The position numbers and the translations under genes were made by a program. The notes under the pieces were generated by a model. It was not told where the DNA came from. It saw only the letters and a program-made list of their open reading frames with translations, and did no database searches. A DNA stretch of 64,000 nt, taken from positions 1-64,000 of the forward strand of contig NZ_SJKB01000015.1 in the NCBI RefSeq assembly GCF_004331465.1, written 5' to 3'. The DNA comes from Kribbella pittospori (GTDB taxonomy: Bacteria > Actinomycetota > Actinomycetes > Propionibacteriales > Kribbellaceae). Positions 33,710 through 42,114 of this stretch are shown here, one piece after another (position 1 is the first letter of the stretch; each line of letters opens with the position of its first letter).

Positions 33710-34275
33710 GGCGGTGGGTCGGTCGCGAGCCGCGCATGCAGGTGCGAGTCGTGACGCTCTCCGTTCGCCTCGACGAAGTAGTCCCGCATGGTCCCTTCCA
33801 GCTGGAACCCCGCCCGCGTCGCGACCCGGCATGAGCCTTCGTTGACCAGCGAGTGGTCCAGCGAGAGGCGGTGCAGCCCGAGACCGTCCGACGAGAAGGC
33901 CCACCGGGCCGCCGCGTCCAGTGCACGGGCACCAAGCCTGCGACCGCGCGCTGATGGGCTGACCCAGTAGGCGACGACCGCCTGGTCAGGCACCCGGTTG
34001 ACGTCCCGGACCGAGACCGTGCCCACCACCTGGTCGGTCGCGGCATCCGCGATGGCGAACACCGCACTGCCACGTGCCCAGCCGTCGACCCGCGGCTCCA
34101 GCCACCGTCTTGCACGCAGGTCCGCCGGAGTGCGGATCACCGCAGTACCTCCGGTCCAGCGCAGGATGTCCGGATCGCGCAGCGCGTCGGCCACCGCAGC
34201 CTCGTCCGACAGGACGAACGGACGCAGTACGACGTCGCCCAGCTCGATCCGGCGTGGCTGGAGCGCCGGGCTCAC
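33679..34275 (-). CDS. GNAT N-acetyltransferase (RimJ-like)
   Basis: A 198-residue single-domain acetyltransferase. LRPFVLSDEAAVADALRD is the typical first helix, YWVSPSARGRRLGARALDAA carries the acetyl-CoA pyrophosphate loop (R-x-x-R-x-G/A), and RLSLDHSLVNEGSCRVATRAGFQLEG the C-terminal part seen in RimJ/RimL-like proteins that acetylate N-termini or antibiotics. Its start overlaps the stop of the DUF5130 gene by four bases, so the three minus-strand genes 34938-33679 form one operon. Confidence 0.85.
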   Translation of the reverse strand: MSPALQPRRIELGDVVLRPFVLSDEAAVADALRDPDILRWTGGTAVIRTPADLRARRWLEPRVDGWARGSAVFAIADAATDQVVGTVSVRDVNRVPDQAVVAYWVSPSARGRRLGARALDAAARWAFSSDGLGLHRLSLDHSLVNEGSCRVATRAGFQLEGTMRDYFVEANGERHDSHLHARLATDPPPQLPGAAAGS

Positions 34276-34670
34276 TGCTGGTGCGGCTCGTTCGCGTGCA
34301 GCAGCGTCGGCTGGTGTGCGTGCGTGCCCAGCTGCTGGACGCCGGTGACCAGACCGCCGGTCAGGTCACCGGTGGCGAATGAGGTCTGCATCGTCAGCGC
34401 GGCCAGACCGGCTGCCGTGTCCGACAGCTGCCGCTTGGCGAGTGCTCCGGTGACGATCTCCAGGCGGCGCCCGGCCGGGTCGACGTACACCAGGACCGTG
34501 TGGTCCGGGTCCTCGAGCTCGTTCAGCAGCTCCAGCGCGAACGGGCGGGTCTCGGAGTCGGCTCCCCCGACGTACACGGAGAAGTGCAGGCCGGAGACCT
34601 CCTCGGCGTGCCGGACCGCGCGCTCGATGTCGTAGAGCTGGTCAGGGGTGAATGCGTCACCAGCTGGCAC
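34272..34670 (-). CDS. DUF5130 (TPM-like) family protein
   Basis: A 132-residue protein from GTG 34670, preceded by GGAGG at five bases. DAFTPDQLYDIERAVRHAEEVSGL begins the domain, and LVYVDPAGRRLEIVTGALAKRQLSD recalls TPM domains. Actinobacteria encode this family beside CtaJ and downstream of pepN, as here. Its start overlaps the ctaJ-like stop by 14 bases, implying translational coupling. A role with the respiratory supercomplex is inferred from context only. Confidence 0.8.
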   Translation of the reverse strand: MPAGDAFTPDQLYDIERAVRHAEEVSGLHFSVYVGGADSETRPFALELLNELEDPDHTVLVYVDPAGRRLEIVTGALAKRQLSDTAAGLAALTMQTSFATGDLTGGLVTGVQQLGTHAHQPTLLHANEPHQQ

Positions 34671-34938
34671 TTGCGCCTCCGGTCGTGCGGGCGACGCCGG
34701 TGCCGGCGGTCGCGGGGGTCCCCGGCGCACCGGGCAGCTCGGGCAGGTGGGCCGGGTCCGGCTTGGCCGGGGCCGGACCGTTGATCCAGACCGGCGGAGC
34801 CCACCAGGACAGGCCTGGGCGGTAGCGCGGGCCCTTCGCGATCGACGGCGCGAAGACCAGCAGCGCCACCACCGCGATGACCAGCGCGGGGATACCGACG
34901 AACACCAGCACGGTGTGGCCGGAGAGCAGAGTGATCAC
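34657..34938 (-). CDS. ctaJ: CtaJ-like aa3 cytochrome oxidase accessory subunit
   Basis: A 93-residue protein: one membrane helix (VLVFVGIPALVIAVVALLVFAP), then GPRYRPGLSWWAPPVWINGP and a Pro/Ala-rich tail. This shape and the R-Y-R-P-G-x-x-W motif match CtaJ, a small subunit of the actinobacterial cytochrome bcc-aa3 supercomplex encoded beside DUF5130 near pepN in mycobacteria. GTG at 34938 is the likely start though its spacing to GGAG is short. Length and context support the call; direct proof needs a profile search. Confidence 0.68.
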   Translation of the reverse strand: MITLLSGHTVLVFVGIPALVIAVVALLVFAPSIAKGPRYRPGLSWWAPPVWINGPAPAKPDPAHLPELPGAPGTPATAGTGVARTTGGASASW

Positions 34939-34970
34939 GCTCCAGAGCCTAGTCCCCCACCCCTCCACAG

Positions 34971-34997
34971 TTGCCTCGGGGCTCACCCCCGAGGCAA
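34971..34997. terminator. Hairpin terminator
   Basis: A perfect 11-bp stem (TTGCCTCGGGG against CCCCGAGGCAA) with a CTCAC loop, between the repeats after the M15-like gene and the ctaJ operon; it probably ends the minus-strand hydrolase transcript. Confidence 0.7.
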
Positions 34998-35027
34998 CCA
35001 TGAAGAGAAGGAGAGACGAAGAGATTC

Positions 35028-35163
35028 AGCAACCACCGCAGTTGCTTCCCTCTCCAACGCAGCGCGAAGCGCTGCTGGTTCTTCAAGCAACCATCGCAGT
35101 TGCTTGCTCTCCAACGCAGCGCGGAGCGCTGCTTGTTCTTCTGCTCAGCAACCACCGCAGTTG
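35028..35163. repeat. Duplicated 3' end of the M15-like gene (three copies)
   Basis: The last codons of the hydrolase gene (minus-strand CAACTGC...GGTTGCT) recur at 35028 and 35086 as well as at 35147, periods 58 and 61. Each spacer holds GCAGCGC and GCGCTGC around GAA or GGA, giving two small hairpins at about 35060 and 35116. This looks like tandem duplication of the gene end including the stop region. Confidence 0.75.
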
Positions 35164-35648
35164 TAGTAGGTGATGTCCCAGTGGTTGCCTTCGTTGGCGT
35201 AGATGTTGCCGGCACCGGAGCGCCACTGCTGGGCCCCGTCACCACGGTCGGCGATCCGGGTGAACGTGCCGCGGATGTAGTTGCTGACACAGGTGTAGAT
35301 CGAGATGTCGACCTTGTAGCCGTTGCGATGGCTGTAGGTGCCACTGGCGTGACCGACCTCGGTCCCACCGGTGATGTTCACCGCGCAGCCACTGGCCTGC
35401 TTCAGGGTGCGTACGCCGTACACGGTGGAGTCGTTGATGTTCGTGAACGACGTACAGGTCGGGTTGTTCCAGTCCGAGCAGCCACCGCTGGACGACCAGG
35501 TGATGCCGGCGGCGCGGAAGATCGCGGCCGCCTGCGAGTGCGTCATCTTGGTGAGTGCGGACGCCTGGTCGACGGCAACGACCGCGGGCAGCAGCCCGGC
35601 GATGACGGCGACGACGGGGATGAGGACACGACGGAGCACTGACTTCAT
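35145..35648 (-). CDS. Secreted M15-like (VanY/D-Ala carboxypeptidase-like) hydrolase
   Basis: A 167-residue exported protein. Residues 1-35 are a signal peptide (VLIPVVAVIAGLLPAVVAV, cleavage near ASA). SHRNGYKVDI and the late EGNHWDITYY match the zinc-ligand pattern of M15 peptidases (S-H-x2-G-x3-D and H-W-D/H), so a peptidoglycan peptidase is likely. Six cysteines in the mature part suggest disulfides, and the chain ends CGGC. ATG at 35648 has GAGGAG ten bases upstream. The last codons are duplicated downstream (35028..35163). Confidence 0.65.
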   Translation of the reverse strand: MKSVLRRVLIPVVAVIAGLLPAVVAVDQASALTKMTHSQAAAIFRAAGITWSSSGGCSDWNNPTCTSFTNINDSTVYGVRTLKQASGCAVNITGGTEVGHASGTYSHRNGYKVDISIYTCVSNYIRGTFTRIADRGDGAQQWRSGAGNIYANEGNHWDITYYNCGGC

Positions 35649-35730
35649 GGGGGACACTCCTCGAAATACGGGGCGGTTATTTCAAGGAGTGCACTTCCCA
35701 CGAAAGTAATTCACGAAACGTGCCGTTGAA

Positions 35731-36327
35731 TCAGAAATTAACGTCCGAACACTGGTAGAAGGCGTTCGCCGTGTCGTTGATGGTCCAGACCGCGAGGATC
35801 ATGTGCCGTCCGGACCGGTTCGGCAGCGTGCCTGGGTGGCTGACGTCGTTGGCCGGCCGACCACCGTTCATCGGCACCGTCAGGAACGGATTCAGGTCGA
35901 GCGCGGCGCGGGTGAGTGGGGCGTTCTGATCCCACGCCTGCTTGGTGATGTAGTACTTGAAGTCGGTCGTCGAGTGCGGTGCGGTCAGGTGCCAGTTGAA
36001 CGTGTAGCTCGCACCCGAGGTGAGCTGAGTGGCCGGCCACGCTCCCCCGCGCTGGTCATCCAGCTCGTGGAACTGGGCCAGGCCGGCGGAGCAGAGCAGA
36101 CCGTCCGCGGGCCCGGACGCCGGGAACCCCTTCGGCGCTTCGGTGCTCTGCGGCTCCCACTGGATCGCGCCGCAGTTCTGAACGGTGCCGTTCGCGCAGT
36201 GCTTCGCGCGACTGATCGGCGTGGTCGTGTACCCGTGCCCGTAGGCCAGCGGGACGGAGGTGCTGACCGCCAGCGCCAATGCGCCGACGGCGATTCCGGC
36301 CAGGCTGAGCTTGCGTGCTCGCAGCAT
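35731..36327 (-). CDS. AA10 lytic polysaccharide monooxygenase
   Basis: A 198-residue single-domain copper monooxygenase. The signal peptide ends ...LAYG, so the mature protein starts HGYTTTP with His31, the N-terminal histidine of the copper brace; the second is probably His118 in LTAPHSTTDFKYYIT. Cysteines at 43, 52, 79 and near the end fit family disulfides. Such enzymes oxidatively cleave chitin or cellulose. ATG follows AAGGAG. It lies just downstream of the secreted hydrolase gene on the same map but has its own A/T-rich promoter region. Confidence 0.9.
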   Translation of the reverse strand: MLRARKLSLAGIAVGALALAVSTSVPLAYGHGYTTTPISRAKHCANGTVQNCGAIQWEPQSTEAPKGFPASGPADGLLCSAGLAQFHELDDQRGGAWPATQLTSGASYTFNWHLTAPHSTTDFKYYITKQAWDQNAPLTRAALDLNPFLTVPMNGGRPANDVSHPGTLPNRSGRHMILAVWTINDTANAFYQCSDVNF

Positions 36328-36382
36328 GCCAGGACTCCTTCAACTGTTGGGGCGGTGAGACAGCGAAGGAAGGCGCCTTCTT

Positions 36383-36422
36383 GTTGACACATAGAAAACA
36401 ACCGTTCAAATCTATTGTCAAC
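36383..36422 (-). promoter_or_regulatory. Promoter/operator region of the LPMO gene
   Basis: GTTGACA and TGTCAAC form an inverted repeat with 26 bases between, in an A/T-rich stretch 56-95 bases before the LPMO start. Read on the minus strand, TTGACA (36416-36421) could be a -35 box. The related words AACCGTT and GAACGGTT suggest a regulator site. No exact match to DasR sites is seen. Confidence 0.45.
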
Positions 36423-36449
36423 GGTTCGTAAGCGACCGTGTACAGAAAG

Positions 36450-38567
36450 CTAGATATTCAGGGCGCCGATCAGTCGGCGGAGGCGCTGGTTGTTGGGCAG
36501 GTCCTCGATCAGCACCGGCTGGCCGTCCGGACCGCCCAGCGGCACGCGCCAGTTCGGGTACTCGTCCGTGGTGCCCGGTTGGTTCTGAGTACGGCGCTCT
36601 CCGACAGCGTCGGTCAATGCCACGCCGACCAGCTTCGCCGGCGTATGAGCGACGTACTGGTGGAGCGCCTCGACGATGCGCTCCACATCGCCATCGCTGT
36701 TGCTGAGTAGATGCCGCTCGCGGAGAGCGTTCAGCCACGAGTCGCGCTCCGCCTCGTCCACTGCGAGCTCCTCCTCGACCGGTCTGGTGAGCAGACCGAG
36801 CCGGTTGCGCAGCTCGACGTGGTCACCGGCGAGATAGCCGGCCGTCGGAGGCAGGTCGTGGGTGGTCACCGTGGCCAGGCAGAGCTCACGCCAGCGCTCC
36901 GGTGCCAACGGGTTGCCGTCCCGGTCCCGCTCGAACCACAGCACCGACGTACCGAGGATGCCGCGCTCGGTCAGGTAGTCACGCACCCACGGCTCGACCG
37001 TGCCGAGATCCTCGCCCACCACGGTCACGCCGGCACGCGTCGCCTCGAGTACGAGGATGCCGACCAGCGCCTCGTGGTCGTAGCGGACGTACGTACCCTC
37101 GGTCGGCCGCTCCGGCGACGTCACCCACCAGAGGCGGAACATGCCGAGGATGTGGTCGATCCGAAGCCCTCCGCCGTGCCGCATCACCGCCCGGACCAGA
37201 TCCCGCCAGGCGGCGTACCCGGTCTCGGCCAGCGCGTTCGGCCGCCACGGCGGCTGCGACCAGTCCTGACCCTGCTGGTTGAACGCGTCCGGCGGTGCAC
37301 CGACATGGATGCCCGGCGCCAGCACGTTCTGCAGCGCCCAAGCGTCCGCACCATCCGGATGTACGCCGACAGCCAGGTCATGTACGACGCCCAGCGACAT
37401 GCCCGCGGCCGTCGCGCGCGCCTGGGTGCGGGCCAGCTGCTCGTCCATCTGCCACTGCAGCCAGCAGTGGAACTCCACTGCGTCCGGATTCTCGTTGCGG
37501 AAGGCAACAACAGCCGGTGCGGCCGGCTCCTGCAGTTCCTCGGGCCACTTGCTCCACTCCGGCCCGTGCACGTCGGCGATCGCGGCCCACGTGGCGAAGT
37601 CGATCAGCCCTTGGCTCTCGCGGTCGCAGTAGGCGCCGTACTCCGCGATCCGGCCGATCGACGGCCGGACGCCGAACAGCAACTGCAGCGCCTCCCGTTT
37701 GGCCGCCCAGACCGTGTCCCGGTCCAGTGCGGTCGGGTCCTCGCTCAGCGCCCGCGTCTGCAGGCTGAGCGCCCGGACGCGATCCCGCTCCGCCGGCGCA
37801 AGGTCGCCGTACTCGTCGATGTCCTCGATCCGCAGGTAGATCGGGTTGGCGAACCGCCGCGAGGCCGGCAGGTACGGCGACGGCTCCATCCGGCCGGACG
37901 TCTCCGCGGCGTGCAGTGGGTTCACCAGCACGAAGCCGGCGCCCAGATCGTTCGCGGACCAGGCAGCCAGGTCGGCGAGGTCATGCAGGTCACCGATCCC
38001 CCACGACCGGCGCGAGCGAACCGAGTACAGCTGTAGGACCCAACCCCACGTACGTCGCAGGTTCTCCGGCTCCAGCTTGCGCGGCGTGACGATCAGCGTG
38101 CCGACCGAGATCTCCGGACTGGTCCCGACCCGCGCGCAGAGCCGGTGGTACCCGAGCGGCAGGTCGCCCGGCAACTGGAACGTCGCCTCACCGACCTGCA
38201 CACCGTCGATCCACTCCGGCTCGACCCAGTGGTCCTGCTGCGGGATGTCCCGCCGCTGCCCGCCGTCCTCCAGGTCCACCCACACCTCGGCGCTGGACCC
38301 ATGCGGCAGGTGAACCGCGAACCAGGGCGTCCACCCCTCCCGCATCACCACAGTGGCGGGCAAAGTACGACGCCAGCGCGTCTGCTGGTGCTCCGCGAGC
38401 GCATCAGCCGCCTTCTCCGGCGTGGACGCGTCCACCCCCAGCGCGGCGAGCACAGCGGCGACGACCTCGCTCGAGACGATCACATGCTCGCCCTGCCAGT
38501 TCCAGTACTCCGTCGCCACCCCATGGGCAACCGCTAGCTCGACAAGGGCCGGAGTAGGAGCAGTCAC
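36450..38567 (-). CDS. malQ: 4-alpha-glucanotransferase
   Basis: A complete 705-residue GH77 amylomaltase. LRIDHILGMFRLWWV holds the nucleophile aspartate, GVTVVGEDLGTVEPWV the acid/base glutamate, and TTHDLPPTAGYL the third carboxylate. A 150-residue N-terminal domain precedes it, as in actinobacterial MalQ. It transfers maltosyl units between alpha-1,4-glucans, feeding maltose and glycogen metabolism. No other glycogen gene is adjacent. It occupies a position similar to the glucosidase region following glbO in M. tuberculosis but is a different enzyme. Confidence 0.93.
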   Translation of the reverse strand: MTAPTPALVELAVAHGVATEYWNWQGEHVIVSSEVVAAVLAALGVDASTPEKAADALAEHQQTRWRRTLPATVVMREGWTPWFAVHLPHGSSAEVWVDLEDGGQRRDIPQQDHWVEPEWIDGVQVGEATFQLPGDLPLGYHRLCARVGTSPEISVGTLIVTPRKLEPENLRRTWGWVLQLYSVRSRRSWGIGDLHDLADLAAWSANDLGAGFVLVNPLHAAETSGRMEPSPYLPASRRFANPIYLRIEDIDEYGDLAPAERDRVRALSLQTRALSEDPTALDRDTVWAAKREALQLLFGVRPSIGRIAEYGAYCDRESQGLIDFATWAAIADVHGPEWSKWPEELQEPAAPAVVAFRNENPDAVEFHCWLQWQMDEQLARTQARATAAGMSLGVVHDLAVGVHPDGADAWALQNVLAPGIHVGAPPDAFNQQGQDWSQPPWRPNALAETGYAAWRDLVRAVMRHGGGLRIDHILGMFRLWWVTSPERPTEGTYVRYDHEALVGILVLEATRAGVTVVGEDLGTVEPWVRDYLTERGILGTSVLWFERDRDGNPLAPERWRELCLATVTTHDLPPTAGYLAGDHVELRNRLGLLTRPVEEELAVDEAERDSWLNALRERHLLSNSDGDVERIVEALHQYVAHTPAKLVGVALTDAVGERRTQNQPGTTDEYPNWRVPLGGPDGQPVLIEDLPNNQRLRRLIGALNI

Positions 38568-38620
38568 CTCAGCGAGTCTGCCGCATCAACCGCCGTACCG
38601 CGTAACGCCGCGCGCCGCGT

Positions 38621-39622
38621 TCACTGGTTCGCGTTGGAGCGGCGACGACTCAGCAGCAGTACGGCGAACAGCAGTGCGGCACTGGCGACGACCAGACCGA
38701 TGGCCACACCCGCGACGTTGTCGGTCAACTGGTAGAGCGCGGTCGGCCAGATGACCAGCAGGATCGCGCAGCCCACCACGGCGTACGCCGACGCGTGCCG
38801 GCGACCGTACGCGACCAGCAGGGCGGCCGGACCGGCCGTGCCGACGGCCAGAGCCATGATCTCGCCGCGCTCCTGAACCAGCCAGCAGATCGACGAGCTG
38901 AACATCGCTGCGCCGGCCAGCGACCACGCGGTCACCTGGTCCCGCACCAGGCCGAGCAGCGCCATCACGAACGCCACCAGGATGAACCCGGTCCCGGCGA
39001 TCCCGGCCGTGTTGGTCGCCGTACCGTTGTCCGGGGTGAGCACGTCCGCGGTCAGCACCAGGACACCGACGGCCAGGATCCCGAACGTTGCTACAAGCAA
39101 CGAAGAGCCGGCCAGCCACCACACCCCGATCGCGACCAGCGCCAGCGCCACCGCGACGCCGACGACCCGCCCCGTCTCCCCCTCGATGGCGACGTACGTC
39201 GCGAAACCGGCCACGCAGCAGCCGAGGGCCGCCAGCGCCGAACTCAGCTGGTCCTGACGGCGCAGCAGCGCGAGGATCGCGGCAGCGCCGAGCAGGACGA
39301 TCGCGGCGCTGGTCCCCGTGGTGACGCGGGCGGCGTGGCCCATCTCACCCCAGTTCGCGATCGTCAGCAGCGCGACCGCTCCGAGCAGGAGTGCGCCGCC
39401 GATGTAGCCGAGCACCTCGATGAGCGCGCCTGCGTGCGACACGACCGGCGGGGCCTTCGGCTTCGGTGGCTGGGCGGGAACTTCCGGCCGGGCCCGCCCA
39501 GGATCGGCCAGTGCGGCGGTGACCTCGGCGTCCGCGGCATCCCGCAGAGCGTCGGCCTGGTACGGGCGCAGCACACCAGCGCTCACGAGCCGGGACAGCT
39601 CGTCATCCAGCCGGCTGGGCAT
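38621..39622 (-). CDS. DUF2157-like polytopic membrane protein
   Basis: A 333-residue protein: a soluble start (LDDELSRLVSAGVLRPYQADALRDA, an SHOCT/DUF2157-type helical motif), a Pro-rich linker, then about nine to ten membrane helices to the end. GYIGGALLLGAVALL and NWGEM recall DUF2157 proteins. Function unknown. It is divergent from the MscS gene 45 bases away, so they may share regulation. Confidence 0.65.
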   Translation of the reverse strand: MPSRLDDELSRLVSAGVLRPYQADALRDAADAEVTAALADPGRARPEVPAQPPKPKAPPVVSHAGALIEVLGYIGGALLLGAVALLTIANWGEMGHAARVTTGTSAAIVLLGAAAILALLRRQDQLSSALAALGCCVAGFATYVAIEGETGRVVGVAVALALVAIGVWWLAGSSLLVATFGILAVGVLVLTADVLTPDNGTATNTAGIAGTGFILVAFVMALLGLVRDQVTAWSLAGAAMFSSSICWLVQERGEIMALAVGTAGPAALLVAYGRRHASAYAVVGCAILLVIWPTALYQLTDNVAGVAIGLVVASAALLFAVLLLSRRRSNANQ

Positions 39623-39667
39623 GCGATCGCGTCTCCCTTGTCAGCCTTACTAAGATCGGGCGGCGAG

Positions 39668-40480
39668 ATGCCTATTCTGACCAGCTACCTTGTGTCCTCG
39701 ATCAGTCACCCCCTGTTTTCGCTGCCGGAGGCCTTCCCGACGTTCTTCCGGATGGGCAACGACGGCAAGCTGGAGGTGACCGACCAGATCATCATGGTCC
39801 CGGCCCGGATCGCCGGGCTGATCATCGGTTTCTTCCTGCTCCGCTGGGTGCTGCACAAAGTGATCCGCCGGTTCGCCCGCCGGACCGGGAACGGTGCCGT
39901 CGCCGGCGTGCTGGCGAAATCGAAACGCGGCCAGGTGTTCGTCGAGAACACCCTGGCCAACGAACGCCGGACCCAGCGGGCCGAGACGATCGCCTCCCTG
40001 CTGTGCAGTGCGGTGACGATCGTGCTGACGTCCATCCTGGTGGTGATGGTGCTGGCCGAGCTCGGATTCAACATCCTGCCGGTGATCGCGTCCGCCAGCA
40101 TCATCGGCGTCGCGCTCGGCTTCGGCGCGCAGACGCTGGTGAAGGACTTCCTGGCCGGCGTGTTCATGATCTTCGAGGACCAGTACGGCGTCGGCGACCT
40201 CATCGACATGGAGAAGGCGACCGGCGTGGTCGTCGCGGTCGGGCTGCGCATCACCACACTCCGGGGCGAGGACGGCACCACCTGGTACGTCCGCAACGGC
40301 GAGGTCCTCCGGGTCGGCAACCTGACCACCCGGGACCCGCGCAGCTCCGGGTCGTCCGGCGTCGGCAGCGCGACGGAGAAGGAAGAGGCCGAGACCGAGG
40401 CAGCAGAGGTCGAGGCGGCGGTCCAGGCTAAGGGCGACGAAAGTGCGGCGAGCGGAAAGCAGGACGGAAGCCGAGCTTGA
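39668..40480 (+). CDS. Small-conductance mechanosensitive channel (MscS) family protein
   Basis: A 270-residue channel protein. Membrane helices occur near residues 45-65 and 120-140, and the pore-lining TM3 and beta domain follow: ASIIGVALGFGAQTLVKDFLAGVFMIFEDQYGVGD. VVVAVGLRITTLRGEDGTTWYVRNGEV completes the beta-domain. The tail (residues 235-270) is charged and rich in Glu/Ala. It opens under membrane tension to release solutes. ATG at 39668. The 3' end overlaps the convergent GNAT gene by 53 bases. Confidence 0.9.
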   Translation: MPILTSYLVSSISHPLFSLPEAFPTFFRMGNDGKLEVTDQIIMVPARIAGLIIGFFLLRWVLHKVIRRFARRTGNGAVAGVLAKSKRGQVFVENTLANERRTQRAETIASLLCSAVTIVLTSILVVMVLAELGFNILPVIASASIIGVALGFGAQTLVKDFLAGVFMIFEDQYGVGDLIDMEKATGVVVAVGLRITTLRGEDGTTWYVRNGEVLRVGNLTTRDPRSSGSSGVGSATEKEEAETEAAEVEAAVQAKGDESAASGKQDGSRA

Positions 40481-41129
40481 GATAGAGCCGCTCCGCGTCC
40501 GACCCCTCGACCACCTGCAGCGTGAGCCGCCCACCGGCCGCGTCCCGGCGCGCCTGCGCGAGCAGCGTCGAGGCCAGCCCGCGTCCCCGGTATGCCGGTT
40601 TCGTGGCTACCGCGTAGATCCCGGTCACCGGTCCAGACCGCAGTACCAGCGTCACCGACGCCGGGTCGCCGTCGACGCGTAGTACGTAGAGGGACTGCTC
40701 CGGCGCGGAGTAGTTCTTGACCGCCTGCTCGCGGAGCATCGCCCGCCACCACTCGATGTCAGGATCGTCGTCGTCGAGGAAGGCGGCACCCTGCACCTCG
40801 GCGAAGGCTCGCGCGTCCTCGTCCGTGTCGATCGCCGGCAGCGGCTCACCGTCGACGGCTTCCGGCGGGGCCTCCATGTGCACGAGGACCTCGGCAGGCT
40901 CGAACCCGGCCGCCGTCAGGCGCTCCTCCCAGCCCTCACCGCTCCACGGCACCAACCGCACGGTCGCCGTACCCTCCGGCAGGTCTGCGTCGGCGGTTAG
41001 CGGGATCCACGCCGAGAACTCGCTCGCCTCCCCGACCACCTCGATCCCGGCTGCGGACCGCCGTACCTCCCCGCGATGCGCGGCGAGAAAGGCGAGGTGG
41101 TTGTCGAGCAGTTCGGCATCGTCGCGCAC
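40428..41129 (-). CDS. GNAT N-acetyltransferase
   Basis: A 233-residue protein with a divergent N-terminal half (DDAELLDNHLAFLAAHRGEV) and a C-terminal GNAT domain: GIYAVATKPAYRGRGLASTLLAQARRDA holds the R/Q-x-x-G-x-G/A acetyl-CoA loop, and LYLKLGFRPAF ends it. This two-part organisation is common in uncharacterised actinobacterial acetyltransferases. GTG at 41129 is preferred because the sequence upstream looks non-coding. Substrate unknown. Confidence 0.8.
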   Translation of the reverse strand: MRDDAELLDNHLAFLAAHRGEVRRSAAGIEVVGEASEFSAWIPLTADADLPEGTATVRLVPWSGEGWEERLTAAGFEPAEVLVHMEAPPEAVDGEPLPAIDTDEDARAFAEVQGAAFLDDDDPDIEWWRAMLREQAVKNYSAPEQSLYVLRVDGDPASVTLVLRSGPVTGIYAVATKPAYRGRGLASTLLAQARRDAAGGRLTLQVVEGSDAERLYLKLGFRPAFRSPHFRRP

Positions 41130-41174
41130 TGACGCAGTATGCCCAGCACCGCGCGGGACTGTCTCGCAGAAACA

Positions 41175-41212
41175 CGACACCGACCAGGCGCAACTGCTCC
41201 TGGTCGGTGTCG
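41175..41212. terminator. Terminator after osmC
   Basis: A perfect 14-bp stem (CGACACCGACCAGG against CCTGGTCGGTGTCG) with a ten-base loop, 10 bases past the OsmC stop on the minus strand. Confidence 0.8.
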
Positions 41213-41222
41213 GGTGGAGCTG

Positions 41223-41651
41223 TCAGGCGGTGAAGGTGACGTCCAGGGTGATCGGGACGGCGGACAGGGCCTGGGAGACCGGGCAGTTCTTCTTCGCGGT
41301 CTCGGCGAACTCGGCGAACTCGTCGGCGGTGATGCCGGGGACCTTGCCGTTCACGGACAGCTTGATGCCGGTGATGCCCTCACCCGGCTGGAAGTCCACG
41401 TCGGCCTGGGTGTCGAGCGACTCCGGCGCGTTGCCCGCACCGGCCAGCGCGTGCGACAGCGCCATCGAGAAGCAGGTCGAGTGTGCGGCCGCGATCAGCT
41501 CTTCTGGGCTGGTCTTGCCGTTCGCCTCGTTCGCCCGGGAGGCCCAGGTCACGTCGTAGGTGCCGATCCCGGACGACTCCAGGGACACCTTGCCGGCGCC
41601 CTCCATCAGCGAGCCTTCCCAGTGGGCCTTGGCCGTACGAGTGGTAGCCAT
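41223..41651 (-). CDS. OsmC family peroxiredoxin
   Basis: A 142-residue OsmC/Ohr-fold protein. SPEELIAAAHSTCFSMALSHAL holds the peroxidatic cysteine and AKKNCPVSQALSAVPITL the second, with the active-site arginine probably in WASRANEANG. It reduces organic hydroperoxides using thiols. OsmC subtype (not Ohr) is indicated by the GKTSPEELIAAAHS motif. It follows glbO on the same strand after about 28 bases, so the two may form a redox-stress operon. ATG start after AAGGAG. Confidence 0.9.
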   Translation of the reverse strand: MATTRTAKAHWEGSLMEGAGKVSLESSGIGTYDVTWASRANEANGKTSPEELIAAAHSTCFSMALSHALAGAGNAPESLDTQADVDFQPGEGITGIKLSVNGKVPGITADEFAEFAETAKKNCPVSQALSAVPITLDVTFTA

Positions 41652-41679
41652 GCTCGTGTTTCTCCTTCGAAGAGGGGGG

Positions 41680-42099
41680 TCAGCGGCCGGACACGTCGAT
41701 CGCGCCGGGGTACTGCGGTTCGTCGGTGTTCACCATGCTCTGCGCCGCCATCACCATGTACGTCCAGATCTGGTTGTCCTGCTCCGGCGTCAGGGCGATC
41801 TCGTCCAGGGCCGCGCGCATGTGGCCGAGCCAGAGGTCCCGGGCGCGCGGGGTGACGGCGAACGGGGCGTGCCGCATCCGCAGCCGCGGGTGCCCGCGCT
41901 GCTCGGAGTACGTGCGTGGACCGCCCCAGTACTGCTCCAGGAACATCCGGAAGCGCACCTCGGCCGGACCGAGGTCCTCCTCCGGGTACAGCGCGCGGAG
42001 TTCGGGGTCGGCGGCAACACCGCGGTAGAACGCGGCCACCAGACGGTGGAAGGTCTCCGCCCCACCGACAGCGTCATAAAAGCTCTGCTGGTCACTCAT
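41680..42099 (-). CDS. glbO: Group II truncated hemoglobin (trHbO)
   Basis: A 139-residue 2-on-2 globin. His77 in MRHAPF is the proximal heme ligand, Trp90 in RDLWLGHM the group-II G8 tryptophan, and Tyr25 (FYRG) and Tyr38 (LYPEEDL) line the distal side as in M. tuberculosis HbO. These proteins bind O2 or NO and detoxify reactive nitrogen or peroxides at the membrane. Its place before two thioesterase genes matches the Rv2470 neighbourhood. Confidence 0.93.
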   Translation of the reverse strand: MSDQQSFYDAVGGAETFHRLVAAFYRGVAADPELRALYPEEDLGPAEVRFRMFLEQYWGGPRTYSEQRGHPRLRMRHAPFAVTPRARDLWLGHMRAALDEIALTPEQDNQIWTYMVMAAQSMVNTDEPQYPGAIDVSGR

Positions 42100-42114
42100 G
42101 TCCGTTCCAGTGTC

